Shown here in pieces: positions 10,101 to 20,825 of a stretch of DNA of 64,000 bases (position 1 is the first letter of the stretch; every line of letters begins with the position of its first letter). The stretch lies in contig CM074129.1 of the NCBI GenBank assembly GCA_037178625.1, forward strand, positions 3,100,001 to 3,164,000, in the 5' to 3' direction. The translations under genes were made by a program, and so were the position numbers. The notes beneath the pieces were generated by a model. It was given only the letters and a program-made list of their open reading frames with translations. It had not been told where the DNA came from and made no database searches. Source of the DNA: Skeletonema tropicum (taxonomy: Eukaryota > Bacillariophyta > Thalassiosirophyceae > Thalassiosirales > Thalassiosiraceae).

Positions 10101-11835
10101 ATACCAACGGTGATAGATACGATTTTGTAGAATGTGATGCCGCTCGCCAGCCAACAATATCAGCTACGAGGCTGTAGCATCGCTTCTTCTTACGCCAAAC
10201 GTCTGAGCAGTACAAATGAGCTTGTCTAGTATCACCGCCGACTATAATGGGCCACTAGCAGCGGCTCATGCCCATACCAACGGCGACAGATACGATTTGG
10301 TAGAATGTGATGCTGCTCGCCAGCCAACACTGGACCTCTCAGATCAGCTACGAGACTGTAGCATCGCTTCTTCTTACGCCAAACGTCTGAGCAGTACAAA
10401 TGAGCTTGTCTAGTATCACCGCCGACTATAATGGGCCACTAGCAGCGGCTCATGCCCATACCAACGGTGATAGATACGATTTTGTAGAATGTGATGCCGC
10501 TCGCCAGCCAACAATATCAGCTACGAGGCTGTAGCATCGCTTCTTCTTACGCCAAACGTCTGAGCAGTACAAATGAGCTTGTCTAGTATCACCGCCGACT
10601 ATAATGGGCCACTAGCAGCGGCTCATGCCCATACCGACGGCGACAGATACGATTTGGTAGAATGTGATGCTGCTCGCCAGCCAACACTGGACCTCTCAGA
10701 TCAGCTACGAGACTGTAGCATCGCTTCTTCTTACGCCAAACGTCTGAGCAGTACAAATGAGCTTGTCTAGTATCACCGCCGACTATAATGGGCCACTAGC
10801 AGCGGCTCATGCCCATACCAACGGTGATAGATACGATTTGGTAGAATGTGATGCCGCTCGCCAGCCAACAATATCAGCTACGAGGCTGTAGCATCGCTTC
10901 TTCTTACGCCAAACGTCTGAGCAGTACAAATGAGCTTGTCTAGTATCACCGCCGACTATAATGGGCCACTAGCAGCGGCTCATGCCCATACCAACGGCGA
11001 CAGATACGATTTGGTAGAATGTGATGCTGCTCGCCAGCCAACACTGGACCTCTCAGATCAGCTACGAGACTGTAGCATCGCTTCTTCTTACGCCAAACGT
11101 CTGAGCAGTACAAATGAGCTTGTCTAGTATCACCGCCGACTATAATGGGCCACTAGCAGCGGCTCATGCCCATACCAACGGTGATAGATACGATTTGGTA
11201 GAATGTGATGCCGCTCGCCAGCCAACAATATCAGCTACGAGGCTGTAGCATCGCTTCTTCTTACGCCAAACGTCTGAGCAGTACAAATGAGCTTGTCTAG
11301 TATCACCGCCGACTATAATGGGCCACTAGCAGCGGCTCATGCCCATACCGACGGCGACAGATACGATTTGGTAGAATGTGATGCTGCTCGCCAGCCAACA
11401 CTGGACCTCTCAGATCAGCTACGAGACTGTAGCATCGCTTCTTCTTACGCCAAACGTCTGAGCAGTACAAATGAGCTTGTCTAGTATCACCGCCGACTAT
11501 AATGGGCCACTAGCAGCGGCTCATGCCCATAACGACGGCGATAGATACGATTTGGTAGAATGTGATGCTGCTCGCCAGCCAACACTGGACCTCTCAGATC
11601 AGCTACGAGACTGTAGCATCGCTTCTTCTTACGCCAAACGTCTGAGCAGTACAAATGAGCTTGTCTAGTATCACCGCCGACTATAATGGGCCACTAGAAG
11701 CGGCTCATGCCCATACCGACGGCGATAGATACGATTTGGTAGAATGTGATGCTGCTGGCCAGCCATCACTAGATTTCTCATATCAGCTACGAGACTGTAG
11801 CATCGCTTCTTCTTACGCCAAACGTCTGAGCAGGG
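7190..11835. repeat. Satellite array, about 25 units of 184/173 bp
   Basis: A head-to-tail array of highly similar units. Units start with ATGAGCTTGTCTAGTATC at about 7323, 7507, 7691, 7875, 8048, 8233, 8418, 8602, 8776, 8960, 9133, 9317, 9501, 9674, 9859, 10043, 10216, 10400, 10573, 10757, 10930, 11114, 11287, 11471 and 11655; a diverged partial unit precedes them and the last unit degenerates near 11830. Full units are 184-185 bp. Short units (173-174 bp) lack 11 bp where CAACACTGGACCTCTCAGATCAG becomes CAACAATATCAG. Each full unit holds a 65-codon frame, but the 184-bp period is not a multiple of three, so this is treated as satellite DNA, not protein. Confidence 0.95.
9859..11286. repeat. 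Higher-order repeat: four 357-bp dimers within the satellite
   Basis: Within the array, four successive dimers at 9859-10215, 10216-10572, 10573-10929 and 10930-11286 each combine one 184-bp and one 173-bp unit. The second units share private variants (ACCAACGGTGATAG, GATGCCGCTC, GAGGCTGTAGC), and the first units share GACAGATACGATTTGG in three of four. This is the signature of amplification of a dimer by unequal exchange rather than of single units. Confidence 0.85.
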
Positions 11836-12400
11836 GTTATGTACGAGTTCCTTCTATAATGGGCCAGTAGATGTGGCTCAAGTTTTTATTGATGATGATT
11901 GATACCATATTGTTGAAGTTGTCCCTGAGGACGAGTTCAATTTGCGCCTCTCATAATAGCTATGGCCTTGGAGTATTCTTTTGACGAATGCCATTTGACT
12001 GAGCAGTTTCCTAGTCGTTCAATTTCATTGATGAGTAATTCTAATTTAATGGAATTGTAAACCATCTCTGTTTGTATTTGATTCAACAAAGTATTGTACG
12101 CTTGCGATGTTGAGGTCATGCAATGAAATAAGTTACATCTCATCCTTACTTTGTTACAAGTGTTACATGTTTGGGGGACGCCCTCTATCTCTCTATCTAG
12201 CCCCAGATTTTGAATGCCTCACTCCCCCTCATTTTTTTTGAAGTCATCAACGCGCACCCAACAACTTCACAGTTGGAAGCGGAAGGTTGCAACTACTTAT
12301 CTTTATAGTTGTCGATAAGCAAGGCTCTTGAGTCGGGAATACTTTTCAATCCTGAAGATATTAAGCAGAAGAAGTTTGTTGTGAAATCACCAGCTGAAGC
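11836..12400. other. Intergenic / 5' region of the TrpEG gene
   Basis: About 565 bp between the degenerate end of the satellite and the TrpEG start codon. A short minus-strand frame (11937-12143) has no recognisable domain. No separate gene is supported; the 3' part is presumably the TrpEG promoter and leader. Confidence 0.35.
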
Positions 12401-15400
12401 ATGGCAAAATACTTATTTTCAGCCTTGTGTGTGGCACTGGGCTTGGCTACATACAATGCACCCGCATTCTCGTTCCAACTCTCACCAATCCGGCACCAAG
12501 TCGCGACACCTCACTCAGCATCTACTACGTCGCTCTATTCAACGACCCCAGATTACAACTCTGTGTTTGTGGCGAAAGAAGGTGGCGTAGGCGAAAAATC
12601 TGCTTCGGAAATGATGGGCGTGAAAGGCAGCTCTCGCAGTCTGGGTGCTCCTCCTGCTCGTCTCCCAACTGGTGGGACATTTAATACATATGGAGGTGTC
12701 ACTGTTGATGCTGTTGTTCGCCCATTGAGATACGTGCATAATGATGTCGATGAATGCAATGTCGATGAATGTGACGACTACGTATCTCCATTTTTCAAAA
12801 ATGGTGGGGTGGAGAGCGGGCTCACTTGGGGGAGCGACGGTGCTATTGAGCGTCTAGTTGACTTGCTTGACAATCGTCGTGGTGCATTGTTGTCATCCAG
12901 TTATGAGTTTCCTGGAAGGTAAGAGAGGGGATCATCGTCGTTTATATTGCAACAATATTTTTCACTATTCTCCAATCACTCACTTTTGCCATCCATCAGA
13001 TATGCGCGTTGGTCACTTGGATTTGTCGATCCCCCTCTTGAAATATCAGGGACAGGAAGTAAGTGCAAAATCTCTGCTCTTAATGTCAGAGGACAAGTTC
13101 TACTAGAACCAGTAATGGATGCCATGAACAAATTACTTGAAAATGGTACTTTGTCAGATATTTCTCGTGAAGGTGATGTGATTGATGTTCAAGTAGCGCC
13201 TTTAGCAGACGTGGGTACATTCAGTGAAGAAGAACGTTCTAGGCAGGTGAGCTATGGTGTTAACTCTACAATTTGACACACCTGCATTGCGTCACCATTC
13301 ATCTCACCATGTCTTTTGTTGCATTTCAGCCGTCACTATTTTCTGTTGTACGTGCCTTGGTCGATTTATTCGGATATGACAGCGATGAAACTGGCGACAT
13401 TCAACTCGGTTTATATGGAGCATTCGGTTACGATCTTACATTTCAATTTGAACCAATCGACTTGGCACAAGAGAGGGACCCAAACCAGCGCGATATCCAA
13501 CTGTATCTTGCAGATGAGCTTGTGATTGTAGATCATGGACGGAACTCTGCTTGGACGGTATCATTTGACTTCGCATATGGCGACAAATCTACGAAGGGAT
13601 TGCCACACGAAGGGTCGGAAGCACCATTTTTGCCATTTGATGAGCACCCCAGCAATAAGGGAGAATTCTTGGACCGTGATACCCCTCGGGGCGACTTTAC
13701 AAAATCAGTAGATCGAGCGAAAGACGAATTTAAGGTTGGAAATCTATTTGAAGCCGTGCTATCTCAAACATTTCGCAAAAAACTCGATGAAGAGGCCACT
13801 CCATCAAAGCTGTTTAGAAAATTACGAGCGCTAAATCCTAGCCCGTACGGATTTTTCTTCAACTTGGGAGAGGATGAATATCTCGTTGGTGCAAGTCCTG
13901 AAATGTTTGTTAGGTGCGAAAAAGTTCAGAATAACGCTTACAGACCAGGCGCTATCCGTGTCGAAACTTGCCCCATTTCTGGAACAGTTGCACGCGGTGC
14001 AGATGCGTTGGAGGATGCTGCCCGAATCAAGAGTTTGATTATGAATGAGAAGGAAGAGAGTGAGCTTACTATGTGCACAGACGTCGACCGTAATGACAAA
14101 TCGCGCATTTGCGAGCCTGGTTCAGTTAAGGTGATTGGAAGAAGACAAATTGAAATGTACAGTCGCTTAATTCATACCGTGGATCATGTAGAGGGATACC
14201 TGCGCCCAGAGTTTGATGCACTTGATGCTTTCCTTTGTCACACTTGGGCTGTAACTGTCACTGGTGCACCAAAAACTTGGGCCATTCAATTTGTTGAAGA
14301 CAACGAGCGTTCGCCCAGATGCTGGTATGGTGGTGCTGTAGGTTTGGTTGGTTTTGATGGGACCATGAATACTGGCCTTACGCTTCGTACTGTCCGCGTG
14401 AAGAATGGTATTGCAGAAGTAAGAGCTGGTGCTACCCTCTTGTATGATTCGGACCCTGAGGCAGAGGAAATGGAGACTGAGCTGAAAGCTTCAGCAATGC
14501 TTGATGCTATCGCAGGTGTAACAAAAGATGACGCGAGTGGAGATGCTGAGACTGAGCAATTGGATGCTGCCAAGAAGGCTGGAGAAGGAAAAAGTATCAT
14601 CCTTGTAGATCACGAGGACTCCTTTGTTCACACACTTGGAAATTACTTACGACAGACGGGTGCAAGTGTCATGACTTTGCGTAGTGGACCATCGGCACTC
14701 AAATCAATCCAAAAGTTGGTTGACGAGGGAAAGAAACCTGATATGGTAGTCTTGTCTCCTGGGCCCGGAAACCCCACTGACTTCAAATTGTCGGACACAA
14801 TCTCGCTTTTGGAGAAGAATAACATTGCAGGCTTTGGTGTATGCCTCGGTCTTCAGGGTATGGTTGAGCACTTTGGAGGCGAGCTTGGTGTCCTTGGTTA
14901 CCCAATGCACGGCAAGCAAACTCCTGTCACACTCACAGAACAAGGAAAAGACAGCCTTTGGTAAGTGAACTGTATCTGTCGTTCTGTTTCAACTTTTTGC
15001 TGTTCGCTGTATCTTACATCAAAACGGCGTCATACCTTCTACTCTTCAGCATATTTAATGGGCTTCCAGACACGTTCCAGGTGGCTAGATATCACTCTCT
15101 TCATGGCATTAAAGATAAGATTCCTTCCTGCCTCGATGTGACTGCATTGACAGAAGACGGTATTGTCATGGGTATTCAGCACAAGACTCTTCCATTTGCT
15201 GCTGTTCAATTTCATCCTGAGTCAATCTTAACGAGCCCTTCACATGGAATGACAATACTGACAAATGCTCTTTCATTTTTGTCCAACGAGTCTTCAGACG
15301 ACAAGGAGGTAAATGGAAATTAGGAGATGTCATTGGATATATGTGATGTATGAATAAAGTCGTCAGCTAACTACTTAGTTAAATCCTCAATTTACACACA

Positions 15401-15721
15401 TACACGGAACAGGCAAATATCATTGAAGAAATAGCAGATCTTCCTAATATCATTGACGTAATAGCTGACCTACCCGTTTCGAAATTGAAAGACATGTTGA
15501 AAGAAAGAGGCCAGTCCGCCCATGGAACCAAGTCGGAGTTGTTAATGAAGCTGACATTGAGACAGCTCACCGAAGATGACATTCGTGCAGGAAAGTTTCA
15601 GCTTGGTGATATGACTGTCCCTGAGCTAAGGGAGTTGAAAACCAGTCTTGGAGTGAAAGGAACTGCGAAGAACAAGTCTTCTTTGCTGGAGTTGCTTGAG
15701 AGTTGCCTAACGACAGCTTGA
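12401..15721 (+). CDS. trpEG: Plastid anthranilate synthase, TrpE-TrpG fusion with C-terminal SAP-like repeats
   Basis: Five exons join in frame: 12401-12918, 13000-13246, 13330-14960, 15050-15308, 15413-15721 (987 residues; GT-AG introns of 81-104 bp). The enzyme makes anthranilate from chorismate and glutamine, the first step of tryptophan synthesis. Residues 1-24 are a signal peptide ending in an APAFSF motif, followed by a transit-like stretch, so plastid import is expected. The TrpE part carries CPISGTVARG, VDRNDKSR, TVTGAPKTWA, WYGGAVGLV and GATLLYDSDPEAEEMETELKAS as in Rhizobium-type TrpEG. The TrpG glutamine amidotransferase follows (GPGNP, nucleophile Cys in FGVCLGLQG, FHPES His/Glu). 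TrpE-then-TrpG order separates it from PabA-PabB fusions. Exon 5 adds two SAP-like helix pairs (LPVSKLKDMLKERGQ, MTVPELRELKTSLG). Keeping the last intron gives a stop at 15321, which could yield a form without SAP. Confidence 0.93.
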
Positions 15722-15900
15722 TAATTCGATAACTAATGAGTTGATCTTTTTGCGGCGCATTAATATTTCTATCTGAAATACATGTCACTGATTATTTTCT
15801 CTTCTATCCAAATAGGTACATGTTGCGTCACCACCACTCTCACCACTCTTGCTGGTCACAGCTCCGGATGCACTAGTGTGTTTTTATGTAGAGTCTCGTC

Positions 15901-16260
15901 CTACTCTTCATCTGTATCCAATTTTTGCAGATTGTTCTCAATTTTTTGCAACAAGAGTTGTTTTATTTTGTCTCTTATTTCGTGGTCACATTCATCATCT
16001 TCACCACTACCATCATTATTTTTGTGCTCCAATCTGCAGCTATCGCTGTTTAGAATTATACCCATCATTCCTTTGGTACCATCACTCTCTACTTGGGCAG
16101 CGGGCAAAGTCGTCACGAGCCATTTTTCAGCGTCCACTGCATCTGTGGTATCCTGAATGACACGAATCCAATCCTTCGTTGGTAGCGCCGTCTTTTGGGC
16201 TTCTTTGGCTGCTTGCTGAGCGAAAAATGCAGCAGCTAGATCATCAGGGTCGTCGTCCAT
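15901..16260 (-). CDS. Small conserved-looking hypothetical protein
   Basis: A 119-residue frame with ATG at 16260. The sequence has normal protein composition: an acidic start (MDDDPDDLAAAFFAQQAAKEAQ), a central segment (KDWIRVIQDTTDAVDAEKWLVTTLP), and a C-terminal charged helix (HEIRDKIKQLLLQKIENNLQKL) that may form a coiled coil. No family is recognised and no targeting peptide or membrane segment is visible. It converges with the TrpEG gene, about 180 bp after that gene's last exon. Confidence 0.55.
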   Translation of the reverse strand: MDDDPDDLAAAFFAQQAAKEAQKTALPTKDWIRVIQDTTDAVDAEKWLVTTLPAAQVESDGTKGMMGIILNSDSCRLEHKNNDGSGEDDECDHEIRDKIKQLLLQKIENNLQKLDTDEE

Positions 16261-17249
16261 AGTTTAATTTGGGTACAATAATTGCTGCCTTCAAAAACAG
16301 CTTGCTTGCACCCAAGCTTGATTTTTGCTCTTTTATGCCTCTTGCCTCGCCCCTTGCAGCCCCTAAGAAAAAGGAAAGAGGATTTCACTCCTCTTCATGC
16401 GTCGGAATCAATAGAATCAATTGCGCGATGGATCTTCTCCAACAACTTTTCCGCTCAGCAACGAGCGCGATGAACACTTATCAATCATGGCGCGGACCGG
16501 CAGTATCTCGAGCTCTCACAGCCATTCATTCAATCATGGATGGCAGCGAGAAACGGCAACGAGAAAGCTGTTGAGATCACTTGCAGCTGCCTCATGAGCT
16601 CATAATTTTTCAACTGGCAAACTGTCAACATCATTTGCTAGCAAACCACCATGTCGGCCAACTCCCCTCCGCTCGCCGGCCGCTTGCTGTACTACCGCCG
16701 CCTTCCAACGACGTTCACCCGCAAGCATCGCCGCCGCCTCGAAGCAGGCGCCGTCGCTAACGACTGCAGCCGATGACCTATGATTACAGGTGAGTTACAT
16801 GATTCATGATCGGGCGAAAACGAAAAGCAGTATTGTAGATGATCGAGCAACAACTTCAGCACCGTGGAAGCCGGTGCTATACAAATTGGCCCAGCACCGT
16901 GGAAGCCGGTGCTATATAAATTGGCCCATCGCCGAGGAAAGCCGGCGATTGATAAATTGGCCCAAGAAGTTAATGGCCTTCGGGTGCACTCGGTTTGGGG
17001 TTCCGAGATAGAGAGATAGTAATGGTTGGTTTCCAAGGTTTGGTCACGGCAGCCTTTGAAGGTGTCGAGAGGCTTAAACAGAGTGTTCGTCCTCCCCAGG
17101 GGATAAGATGGGCACAGTTCCTTTAGGGTTTGCCAGACCAATAAATCCGTCGTTTTACCACCATTCGTTCTCTTGAAACGTATCCCCACAAACGGATCAA
17201 AGATCCGACTCTACTCTTATTCTTCGGTGGCAAATGAGCGTTACTTCAT
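16261..17249. other. Intergenic; contains three 35-36 bp tandem repeats
   Basis: About 990 bp without a supported gene. At about 16857-16964 a 35-36 bp unit occurs three times; each unit has a short internal palindrome (AGCACCGT..GGTGCT, or ATCGCCG..CGGCGAT in the third copy) followed by AAATTGGCCCA. The third copy changes both palindrome arms together, so pairing is kept. A long minus-strand frame (16692-17189) crosses these repeats but lacks an ATG and any domain. Confidence 0.5.
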
Positions 17250-17665
17250 TGTTAGAAATGATAAAGAATCGATTACTGGGACAGTGACTTTATCATTTCT
17301 AACATAATGCAAGTCACCAGTTCGAGTCCAGCGAGGAAAAAAGCCTCTATTTCCCACCTAGAGAGAGGTATGGATAAGAGGAAATACTACTGCGGGTAGG
17401 CGGACTAGGAGATAAAGATCTAGCTAGAGGAATACTAGTACTGTAATTCCCACTAGATGTAGGTGGACGCTGCAAGGTGTGACCTGCGCTAGCCTACTCC
17501 TGTCTCCAGTAATCGACTAGAGATGGCATGGACTTACGGTCCTGTCAAGGCTCGTAATCCTGTCATCAGTCTAGGAACGGACTGGTGAGTTGCATTATGT
17601 TAGAAATGATAAAGTCACTGTCCCAGTAATCGATTACTGGGACAGTGACTTTATCATTTCTAACA
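17250..17665. mobile_element. Foldback / MITE-like element with palindromic ends and 5-bp target duplication
   Basis: The 416-bp element is bounded by TGTTAGAAATGATAAAG and its inverse, and flanked by TTCAT on both sides (17245-17249 and 17666-17670). The right end (17598-17665) is a perfect 68-bp palindrome centred on ATCGAT. The left end (17250-17304) is the same palindrome missing 13 bp. Inside these, CATAATGCAA and TCACCAGT also repeat in inverse orientation. No coding capacity is seen. TG..CA ends and a 5-bp duplication would also suit a solo LTR, but the end palindromes favour a foldback-type non-autonomous DNA element. Confidence 0.75.
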
Positions 17666-17670
17666 TTCAT

Positions 17671-18930
17671 AAATATTGTTGACCTACTATATCTAACAAC
17701 AACATTTTCTCCCTCGTTCAACGTAGCCATCTTCCCTTAACCATGGCGTCTCATTCGATGCATCTTGACGTCGATAGCTACGAAATGTTTGAATGTAATC
17801 GAGAGGAGTTCAACGTCTGTATGCTCTTCGACACTCTCTTCGCAAGGCGTATCGCAAGCTACACAGCTACCGTCCAAATTCCACCCCACCCCACCCTACC
17901 CCACCGCAACTCGGACCAAGCAGAGACTGTTGACTTAAGGCCTTACTAGCAGGGCAGAAACAAGATGGCAAGTTTAGTTTGATTGAGCAGTCGAGCTGGG
18001 CCTGTCCTCCAAGTAGCGCCCATATTGCATCGCCATCGCGTATCTTATGGCACATTATTTGCTGCCTCTCCCTCTCTAGAGATAAAGAGGCGAGATGATC
18101 GGGAATACGCCATCTTCTAGTCTTGGGTTGGAATGGGAGATAGATAATGTGTCTCATGCTTTTTGTCAGATGTAAAAGTTTACTTACGGCACTGCTTTTC
18201 TAGTTCCAGTTAATTCGATTTCCAAGTCCAATTCCAATGCTAGCTTGTTCTTATGCAGCCCTCTTGAGATCCACCCAGCAAGTGTGTACGTCACGCTCAG
18301 GCTCAGTTCCAATCTCAAGAGGAATTCAAATCTCTGAGCACACTCTTCAAATGGCTTCCTGCAGATGTACGGCCATCACAGTCCATTCGCTACATACTTG
18401 GACCAAGCAGAGATGTTTCGTAAGGACTTACTGGTGGAATCAGGATTAAGACGAGCAACTGAGCAGCAGGCCTTTCCCCCAAGTACCGCGGCACCCTACT
18501 TCATATCCCCGCTGCCTTTCTCTCTCTCTCTGCAGCGGGATGTGAGGTATTGGCGTTGCCGTCTTCGCATGAATAAGAGGAAGAGATGTAGGTAGAAAAC
18601 GTATCAAATGCAGCAAAGTACCACATGTAAATAGTATTATTTATGACACTGCTTTTAGTTCCAATCTTGTCGAAATCCATGAGATCTTGAAATCTCCCCA
18701 GGTCATTTTCCCATGGGGTCAGCATAAGCCATCAGGCAGCAGCAATCTTCTTCTACTTTGTCAAATGAACGACCCGCCAATGCTTCGCCCCAGCAGCCAA
18801 CGCTCGGTGTGCCAGAAAGGGAGTTAGTGTGACCACTCCATTCTCACCACGACCATTGGCGTACTTGTGTCACTCCGTAAAGAACATTTGGAGGGTACCA
18901 AAGATCCACGAGGACGGGGAACAAAGTGTA
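17671..18930. other. Repeat-derived intergenic DNA, diverged tandem duplication
   Basis: No supported gene. The stretch about 17900-18170 and the stretch about 18400-18620 share an ordered set of words (GGACCAAGCAGAGA, GAGCAG, CCCCAAGTA or CTCCAAGTA, a CTCTCTC tract, CGGGA.., then a GCCATCTTC/GCCGTCTTC block), suggesting an old duplication of about 480 bp. Small frames such as 17743-17949 have no domains. Confidence 0.4.
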
Positions 18931-18934
18931 GATG

Positions 18935-19432
18935 ATCATTTCGAATAATGATGACGATATATACGATATGAGAGAATGTAGTGCTGCGAGACAGCTGGGG
19001 CCAGCCAGCTCCAATTGGACCTCTCAGATCAGCTACGAGGCCTCTACGTGCGTTATCCGAATGAGCAGTAAGTGCTAATACTTTGTGCCAATCACCACCA
19101 AGTATATTTGGCCTCTAGAGCAACGGCTCGTGCGCATAATGATGACGATAGATACGATATGAGAGAGAGAATATAGTGCTGCGGGCCAGCCCCAATTGGA
19201 CCTCTCAATCAGCCACGAGGCTGTAGCATCACCTCTAACATGAGCTCTGCGACCGAGCAGTGCTAATACTCTTCGTGCCTATCATCACCAAGTATATTTG
19301 GCCTCTAAAGCAACGGCTCGTGCGTATAATGATGACGATAGATACGATATGAGAGAGAGATGACTGTGGCTGTGGGACAGCTGGGGCCAGCCCCAATCCC
19401 CAATTGGACCTCTCAGATCAGCTGCGACGCTG
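18935..19432. repeat. Diverged satellite-family copies (three units)
   Basis: Three degenerate tandem units related to the 7.2-11.8 kb satellite. Shared words are GACGATAGATACGAT, AATGTAGTGCTGC, TTGGACCTCTCAGATCAGCTACGAG, GAGCAGT.., ATCACC..AAGTATA..TGGCC and GGCTCGTGC.CATAA. Unit length is about 185-190 bp. Divergence is far higher than inside the main array, so this looks like an older or ancestral locus of the same family. Confidence 0.75.
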
Positions 19433-19435
19433 TAC

Positions 19436-19645
19436 AAGGGAGGTGCCGCGAACTAAACCCCCCAGGGGGTCTAAAAATTTTGGCTAGTCTGCTCTAGAGG
19501 GGGGTCTGACTTTCGGAATAGTCACATACTAATTCCCTAGTAACTACTAGTAGAAACAAGGAGGGGGGTCTAAAAATTTTGCTAGGCTGTGATTTGGAGG
19601 GGGGGTCTAAGCTGACCAGGGGGGTTTAGTTCGCGGCCTTCCCTT
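19436..19645. mobile_element. Short MITE-like element with about 27-bp terminal inverted repeats
   Basis: A 210-bp segment starts AAGGGAGGTGCCGCGAACTA and ends with its imperfect inverse (TAGTTCGCGG..CTTCCCTT), each end including a run of six C/G next to a TTTAG/CTAAA word. The interior has G-rich blocks (GGGGGTCTAAAAATTTT) repeated twice. No coding frame and no clear target-site duplication were seen. It sits immediately at the end of the diverged satellite copies. Confidence 0.6.
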
Positions 19646-19991
19646 ATTGAAGTAGGTAAGAAGTAGTAGCATCGCCTCCGTCACTTGGCTTGTCACGCAC
19701 AAGATTCCGCATGTCACATGTCACATGTCACATATCACAACGCCACAGCACAACTCACACGGGACACGGGACACGGGAAGCCACGTGGAAGCCTGTCCAT
19801 CGTCCGTGTCTCTTGTCTCCAAACTAAAATAAACTCCAAACGAAAAGAAAGAACAAATTCATCTTCCACAACATCTGGCAAGCAAAGTTGTTGTTCGATT
19901 GTCCACTACTTTTGGTAGCAGGATTGCAGGGCCTGGCGAGGATCATATCATCGGGAATTGGAAGAAGAGCTTGCTACAACACAACAAAATT

Positions 19992-20825
19992 ATGGGTTCA
20001 AGAATTGAGCATCACACGCTTAGGATTTCAGCTTCCTACCTAATCATCTGTTGTCTACTTCTTGCGTCATCGGCTGGAGCTTTCGTCATCACCTCAAAAC
20101 AGATAAGCAACTCACCGCGATCATCTTTCACAGTAGCCATGTCCTCGAACGATGATAACGAAGAGGAGAAAGAAATACCAGTCTCCGGCTCCTTTTTCAA
20201 TCCCGTACCGCCACCATCGTCAGAACCTACGGATGATAGCAACAACACTAACGATGAGATGTTGATAGAAGAATCACTTTCTGCCTCTGCATCTTTTTCT
20301 GGTGATGATATGGAAATGTTTCAAGAAATCATAAAAAAAACAACTCTCAGCAGAGAAGGTAGTGGAAAGGGCTTCTCCAAAACCACATCGACTACCGATC
20401 ATGCGGTATCATCAGTAATTCAAACAACTAGTACAGACTCTTCGGGCGAAAAGAAATCGTTCGTGGGTATTGGAAAGCCACTGAATGACGTGCAAAACCC
20501 CGAATATGATGAGGATGGGTACACTCTCTACGCAGACGAAACCACTGGCGAAAAGAAACGTGTCTTTGAAGCTCTTGTCGAGTATCCGTCAGTCTTCAAG
20601 ATGAAGATTGTTGGACAAGATGATGAGAAAGAGACGTTTGCTCCTGAAATAGTCGAGATTGTCGCAAAGAGTTGTGGTGTGGAAGAGAGCATGGTAAAGC
20701 ACACCATGAGGAAGAATGGGACGTGGACATCTGTGACGGTGCATGCCCCAGTGAAGAGTGCGGATATGTTGTATTCTCTTTATGCGAATGTTGACAAGAA
20801 TCCCAGAGTGAAGTTTAAGTTTTGA
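19992..20825 (+). CDS. Plastid-targeted DUF493 (YbeD-like) domain protein
   Basis: First ATG at 19992 gives 277 residues; the frame is open further upstream without ATG. Residues about 12-33 form a signal peptide (ISASYLIICCLLLASSAGAF) whose AGAF junction matches the diatom plastid ASAFAP-type motif. A long Ser/Thr/Asp/Glu-rich linker follows. Residues about 190-277 match the DUF493/YbeD alpha-beta fold (EALVEYPSVFKMKIVGQD, APEIVEIVAKSCGV, WTSVTVHAPVKSADMLYSLYANV). YbeD-family proteins are small ACT-like domains, some implicated in lipoate metabolism regulation in bacteria; the plastid role is unknown. No intron is seen. Confidence 0.75.
   Translation: MGSRIEHHTLRISASYLIICCLLLASSAGAFVITSKQISNSPRSSFTVAMSSNDDNEEEKEIPVSGSFFNPVPPPSSEPTDDSNNTNDEMLIEESLSASASFSGDDMEMFQEIIKKTTLSREGSGKGFSKTTSTTDHAVSSVIQTTSTDSSGEKKSFVGIGKPLNDVQNPEYDEDGYTLYADETTGEKKRVFEALVEYPSVFKMKIVGQDDEKETFAPEIVEIVAKSCGVEESMVKHTMRKNGTWTSVTVHAPVKSADMLYSLYANVDKNPRVKFKF

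Noticed and set aside
7190..11835. CRISPR-like array
   Set aside because: Whole 184/173-bp units are repeated without unique spacers, and the genome is eukaryotic.
7507..11870. Series of nearly identical 65-residue open frames
   Set aside because: They are one per satellite unit. The 184-bp period breaks frame between units, variant units destroy the frame with stops and indels, and no domain is present. Treated as satellite DNA.
16692..17189. 165-residue minus-strand frame
   Set aside because: It starts with GTG, crosses the 35-bp tandem repeats and has no recognisable domain; probably chance or a relic.
17315..17335. T-arm-like sequence (AGTTCGAGTCC) inside the foldback element
   Set aside because: No matching acceptor, D arm or A box nearby on either side; it belongs to the inverted-repeat structure of the element.
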